A stretch of DNA of 8,908 nucleotides, from contig SKXH01000192.1 of the NCBI GenBank assembly GCA_007128495.1, forward strand, positions 1-8,908, given 5' to 3'. Below are positions 6,294-8,908 of this stretch, piece after piece. Every line of letters begins with the position of its first letter. Position 1 is the stretch's first letter. Below the pieces are notes generated by a model. That model was not told the DNA's origin and made no database searches. It saw only the letters and a program-made list of their open reading frames with translations. Source of the stretch: Bacteroidota bacterium. GTDB taxonomy: Bacteria > Bacteroidota > Ignavibacteria > T3Sed10-11. The position numbers were made by a program, and so were the translations under genes.

Positions 6294-7091
6294 TTATTGA
6301 AATGCCGGAAATATTATCTGCTCGAACTCCAATGTATTACCCGTCTGCGTATCGACACGCATAAACACCCCGCAGAAACGTGCATCGTGCGATGCTATTT
6401 CATATTTAAACGGAGTTTGATAAATGAAGCGTCTGATCGCAATATCCTTTTTCATACCGATAACAGAATCGTATGGACCCGTCATACCGACATCGGTGAT
6501 GAATGCCATTCCTTCGGGCATTATACGTCCATCGGCAGTTGGTGTGTGCGTATGCGTTCCGATTAGCGCACTGACTTTTCCGTCGAGATACCAGGCCATC
6601 GCACCCTTCTCGGCCGATGCCTCGGCATGAAAATCTACGATGACTATAGGGGTCTGTTCCTTTATCTTACCGAGAGCCCATTCTGCCGCTTTAAAAGGGC
6701 AATCGATCGTTTGCATAAACGTCCTGCCCTGAATATTCAACACACCGACCTTCGGTATACCCTCGAGCTCGATCACGGTGAAGCCGAGTCCGGCATTCTC
6801 TTTCGGATAGTTCAAGGGGCGCAAAATGCGCTTTTCCTTTGCCAGGAGTTTCCGCGTTTGCCATTTATCCCAGATATGATTACCGCCGGTGATAACATGC
6901 ACACCGAGAGAGAACAGGCGCTGGGCGTGTTCATTCAGGATTCCCTTGCCATCCGATAAGTTTTCACCGTTCGCTATGCACACATCGACCCTATATTTCT
7001 CGAGATAACTTCGGAGCAGGGTTTCGGTAAGGTCAAGACCGGGTTTGCCGACTATATCGCCGACGAATAAAATATTGACAGATGAGGACAA
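6294..7091 (-). CDS. YmdB/TIGR00282-family metallophosphoesterase (probable 2',3'-cyclic nucleotide phosphodiesterase)
   Basis: This 265-residue protein belongs to the dinuclear-metal YmdB family, whose Bacillus member hydrolyses 2',3'-cyclic nucleotides and influences biofilm and motility. Ligand motifs appear in order: FVGDIVGKPG (residues 9-18, Asp12), ANGENLSDG (40-48, Glu43), TGGNHIWDK (68-76, Asn71), VDFHAEA (152-158, His155) and GTHTHTPTAD (178-187, His180 and His182). The length is typical (about 260-265). Translation appears to begin at TTG 7089-7091. No ATG or GTG lies between the upstream in-frame stop and the conserved start of the domain, and a GGA is about 7 nt upstream. It sits between the eIF-2B-like gene (71-bp gap) and folD (18-bp gap), so all three are probably one transcript. 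The usual partner rny is not in view. Substrate is inferred from the family. Confidence 0.9.
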   Translation of the reverse strand: MSSSVNILFVGDIVGKPGLDLTETLLRSYLEKYRVDVCIANGENLSDGKGILNEHAQRLFSLGVHVITGGNHIWDKWQTRKLLAKEKRILRPLNYPKENAGLGFTVIELEGIPKVGVLNIQGRTFMQTIDCPFKAAEWALGKIKEQTPIVIVDFHAEASAEKGAMAWYLDGKVSALIGTHTHTPTADGRIMPEGMAFITDVGMTGPYDSVIGMKKDIAIRRFIYQTPFKYEIASHDARFCGVFMRVDTQTGNTLEFEQIIFPAFQ

Positions 7092-7162
7092 ATATAATCC
7101 GGCGTCTGTTGATACTGGTTGGTTTTATATCTAATTGTTATATGAAGATACAAAATCCGTTT

Positions 7163-8041
7163 TCAAAAAGAAAGTGTTTCAAGTATAGTCAGGGGCGGTT
7201 TCTGGAATCCAAATTCAGTAATGAATCCGGTCACCAGCGCGCCGGGGGTTGTTTCAAAAATAATATTGGATAAAGCAAGCCGCTCCGATGCAGTTTCCCA
7301 GCCGAGTTGGTCTGCAGGAAAATGTTTGTTCGCTTCATACTCATCGGGGATAATGTGCGTAAACTTTAAACGTTCAGCCGTAACATAATAACCGCAACCG
7401 GCCTCCCGTGCAAGAAGTGCCAACGGATAACACCCTATTTTCCCGAGAAAATTACCCTCGGTCGAAATTGCATCTGCTCCGACAATAACCGTATCGGCAT
7501 TATAAATCCAGTACCCCATCGCTGCATCGGGAATGACGGTAACATGAATTCCACTATCGAGCAATCGTTCGGCATTTTTTCTCCCTTCATACGCAGGGCG
7601 GGATTCCAATTGAATTACCTGTTCCAAAATCCCCGAACGATGCAATGCCGTAATGACCTGTTCGACAACGCTGCTTCTACTGATCGTCAATACGGACACA
7701 GGTTTATGAAACGTTTGAACGGCGTTTTGTGCAATCATCGCAGAGGATTGATCGAGATATTCCTCAAGCTGGATAACCGAATTCAATAATGTATCCGGAT
7801 TTTCGTCATTGAGGAAACGGACACAGTTCTTAAATCCTGCCATATCCTTACGCAAATTGGCAAGCTCGTTCATCAACGACTCAATTTCACTATAATCGGG
7901 GCTTTCGACACCCTCGAGAAACCGCCGCAACGCGTGTAACGCCGACCGCAATAATTCGGCAGCTCCCCTCAATCTGTCGGAACGGACGTTGTCCCACGCC
8001 TGTGAGAGCTCACGCCAAGCATACTTTTCATTTTCATTCAT
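7163..8041 (-). CDS. eIF-2B alpha/beta/delta-like protein (initiation factor 2B / R15P isomerase / MtnA superfamily)
   Basis: The 292-residue product (from ATG 8039-8041; a TTG at 8069-8071 would add ten residues) has an N-terminal helical half rich in Leu/Ala/Arg and Glu. Its C-terminal Rossmann-like domain shows TISRSSVVEQVI (residues 119-130), ESRPAYEGR (146-154), VIVGADAISTEG (185-196), GKIG (200-203) and TTPGALVTGFITEFG (264-278). These follow the order of the eIF-2B regulatory subunits and the related sugar-phosphate isomerases. The Asp of GAD (Asp190) is kept. The position that carries the catalytic Cys in R15P isomerases and MtnA (T-H-C-like) is Ser121 here. The ATG is preferred because a GGAAA motif precedes it by about 9 nt. 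Function in bacteria is not established. A sugar-phosphate or nucleotide-binding regulatory role is possible, and isomerase activity is doubtful. It is the first gene of the ymdB-folD unit. Confidence 0.78.
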   Translation of the reverse strand: MNENEKYAWRELSQAWDNVRSDRLRGAAELLRSALHALRRFLEGVESPDYSEIESLMNELANLRKDMAGFKNCVRFLNDENPDTLLNSVIQLEEYLDQSSAMIAQNAVQTFHKPVSVLTISRSSVVEQVITALHRSGILEQVIQLESRPAYEGRKNAERLLDSGIHVTVIPDAAMGYWIYNADTVIVGADAISTEGNFLGKIGCYPLALLAREAGCGYYVTAERLKFTHIIPDEYEANKHFPADQLGWETASERLALSNIIFETTPGALVTGFITEFGFQKPPLTILETLSF

Positions 8042-8177
8042 ATAGTAATTTCCAGGCAGTTGGCAGATCAACCGATTCAGTCAACGGGTTGATTATATCC
8101 TATTGAATTTGTATATTTTATAATTAAAAAACAAACATTTTCTCCAGCATTTTAGGTGAAAATATAGGAAGGGCTTC
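8042..8177. promoter_or_regulatory. Divergent promoter region with overlapping candidate boxes
   Basis: This AT-rich 136-bp gap separates two divergent genes. On the plus strand TTGATT (8089-8094) and TATATT (8112-8117) are spaced by 17 nt, and a perfect TATAAT follows at 8119-8124. On the minus strand a perfect TATAAT lies at the complement of 8092-8097 without a good -35, and overlaps the plus-strand -35 candidate. A short CAACC/GGTTG inverted repeat (8069-8073 and 8087-8091) flanks the expected minus-strand start point. Two-way transcription is implied by gene layout. The exact boxes are inference. Confidence 0.4.
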
Positions 8178-8600
8178 TTGGCACGCACAAAAAATATAAC
8201 GCACTATTGTGCATATTGTAACAAAGAGACAAAGATGGCGCGCGTCGGCGCTATGGATACTACCGAGAACGGCCAGGAGGAAAACACCACGGGTCGTGTG
8301 TGGTATAAGTGCTCGCGTTGTCACCATAATACATTATTTGACGAAGCTACAATACACGCTCTCAAAGAACCTCCGGAAGCAAAGCCCCTTACAAAAGAAG
8401 ATTGTATCGAATATTCGCCCATGAAGTCGTTTAGCGTCGGTGAAGCAATTTATCATTCCGAACTTGATGATATAGGATGGGTGAAAGATAAAGAAACTAT
8501 GTCAGACGGAAGATCGGCTATCATCGTTTCATTCCAGAAGCTGGGTGAACGAAAACTGCTCGACAGTTTTCGAGCCGACGATACAACGGAAACTATTTAA
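8178..8600 (+). CDS. Uncharacterised zinc-ribbon protein with C-terminal Tudor/SH3-like domain
   Basis: I do not recognise a named family for this 140-residue, soluble protein. The start is TTG 8178-8180, supported by an AGGAAGG Shine-Dalgarno motif at 8167-8173 with a 4-nt gap. Residues 9-52 form a likely zinc ribbon: HYCAYC (Cys11, Cys14) and YKCSRCHH (Cys45, Cys48) separated by about 30 residues, with an acidic Gly/Glu/Asn-rich loop between. Residues 79-130 (YSPMKSFSVGEAIYHSELDD, then IGWVKDKE and AIIVSFQKLGERKLLDS) are beta-rich. The pattern VGxxIxH..D.GxV...(I/V)V.F...G.(K)L resembles the small RNA-polymerase-binding Tudor-like modules at the ends of PcrA/UvrD and of CarD-type proteins. 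No signal peptide or membrane segment is visible. It lies 36 bp before rpsU on the same strand, without a terminator between, so a role in transcription or ribosome biology is a reasonable inference. Confidence 0.8.
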   Translation: MARTKNITHYCAYCNKETKMARVGAMDTTENGQEENTTGRVWYKCSRCHHNTLFDEATIHALKEPPEAKPLTKEDCIEYSPMKSFSVGEAIYHSELDDIGWVKDKETMSDGRSAIIVSFQKLGERKLLDSFRADDTTETI

Positions 8601-8620
8601 CATTTCACAAAACACACTCT

Positions 8621-8630
8621 AAGGAGGTGA
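8621..8630 (+). promoter_or_regulatory. Ten-base perfect Shine-Dalgarno of rpsU
   Basis: AAGGAGGTGA is fully complementary to the conserved anti-SD end of 16S rRNA (TCACCTCCTT). GGAGG (8623-8627) is 9 nt before the GTG start. It is the strongest ribosome-binding site in the window and decides the GTG start of bS21. Others here range from AAGGAGTGG (korB) to barely visible (folD, ald). Confidence 0.9.
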
Positions 8631-8636
8631 ATTTTA

Positions 8637-8831
8637 GTGGTTGGTATTATCGTTCAGGAGAACGAACCAATTGATCGCGCTTTGAAACGGTTTAAAAAAA
8701 AGTATGAACGGTCACGAGTACTAAAGGAATATAAAAAGCGTTCATTTTTTGTTAAGCCGTCGGTGAAGAAAAGATTGAAGCGGGCGAAAGCAATTCGCGC
8801 ACAACAAAAAATGTCGCAGGAAAAAATTTAA
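8637..8831 (+). CDS. rpsU: 30S ribosomal protein bS21
   Basis: bS21 is a small, basic protein of the 30S platform that lies near the anti-Shine-Dalgarno end of 16S rRNA and helps initiation. The 64-residue product starts at GTG 8637-8639 and reads MVGIIVQENEPIDRALKRFK, followed by KKKYERSRVLKEYKKRSFF and VKPSVKKRLKRAKA. ENEPIDRALKRFKKK, LKEYKKR and KPSVKK are the conserved bS21 signature, and length is normal (about 58-70). It is probably co-transcribed with the zinc-ribbon gene 36 bp upstream and is closed by the terminator at 8856-8902. The very strong SD may allow regulation by bS21-dependent access to the anti-SD, as shown for Bacteroidota. That link is inference here. Confidence 0.97.
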   Translation: MVGIIVQENEPIDRALKRFKKKYERSRVLKEYKKRSFFVKPSVKKRLKRAKAIRAQQKMSQEKI

Positions 8832-8855
8832 AGGTTCAATTTCCTACCCAATATT

Positions 8856-8902
8856 AAAAAACCGTTCCGGGAATAACACAGAGTACCGGGACGGTTTTTT
8901 TT
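8856..8902 (+). terminator. Rho-independent terminator after rpsU
   Basis: CCGTTCCGG (8862-8870) pairs with CCGGGACGG (8886-8894) as a 9-bp stem with one G-U pair and a 15-nt loop. A run of eight T (8895-8902) follows, and six A (8856-8861) precede it. The A and T runs extend the stem by six A-T pairs, so the structure could work from both sides. It starts 24 bp after the rpsU stop. Confidence 0.92.
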
Positions 8903-8908
8903 ATTTAC

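Noticed and set aside
6195..6566. Plus-strand frame across the folD/ymdB-like junction
   Set aside because: Antisense to two conserved genes. Composition and lack of an SD point to a shadow frame.
8124..8327. Minus-strand frame of 67 codons over the divergent promoter and the zinc-ribbon gene
   Set aside because: Covers a clear coding region with strong SD on the other strand. No family similarity.

Overview
The window is a bacterial chromosomal segment of moderate GC content (by eye in the mid-40s %). bS21 (rpsU), FolD, YmdB-type phosphoesterase and Shine-Dalgarno-led genes make it bacterial. The ferredoxin-dependent 2-oxoacid oxidoreductase points to an anaerobic or facultative fermentative or amino-acid-using lifestyle. 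The exact phylum cannot be read safely from the sequence. An FCB-group or neighbouring candidate-phylum bacterium is a guess, and the clear SD motifs argue against a typical Bacteroidota member. No phage, CRISPR array, transposase or toxin-antitoxin genes are visible.

Region 1 (1-5036, minus strand) is a compact catabolic operon. Read in transcription order it is ald (alanine dehydrogenase), a 4-hydroxybutyrate/acetate-type CoA-transferase, korD (2x[4Fe-4S] ferredoxin subunit), korA, korB and korC (cut by the window edge). Gaps are 2-26 bp, with one 8-bp overlap, and SD motifs sit on upstream stop codons or coding ends. Together the genes could interconvert alanine and pyruvate, oxidise a 2-oxoacid (2-oxoglutarate or similar) to its CoA thioester while reducing ferredoxin, and conserve the thioester by CoA transfer to acetate or another acid. 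The combination fits amino-acid fermentation with alanine as electron sink or feed-in.

Region 2 (5037-5381) is a 345-bp gap. It holds an AT-rich leader with a possible promoter for the ald operon. It also holds an unusual repeat element made of two arrays of degenerate heptamers (AACTNNN) in opposite orientation around a core of about 95 bp. The second array runs into the folD stop codon.

Region 3 (5382-8041, minus strand) reads, in transcription order: an eIF-2B-like protein, a YmdB/TIGR00282-type metallophosphoesterase with a TTG start, and folD. They are probably co-transcribed.

Region 4 (8042-8177) is a divergent, AT-rich promoter region. Region 5 (8178-8908, plus strand) holds a small, unrecognised two-domain protein (N-terminal zinc ribbon, C-terminal beta-rich domain resembling RNA-polymerase-binding Tudor-like modules). 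It is followed by rpsU, which has a ten-base perfect anti-SD match and a strong intrinsic terminator.

The most unusual items are the inverted heptamer arrays, the zinc-ribbon protein tied to rpsU, and the bacterial eIF-2B homologue that lacks the isomerase cysteine. The rest is recognisable metabolism.
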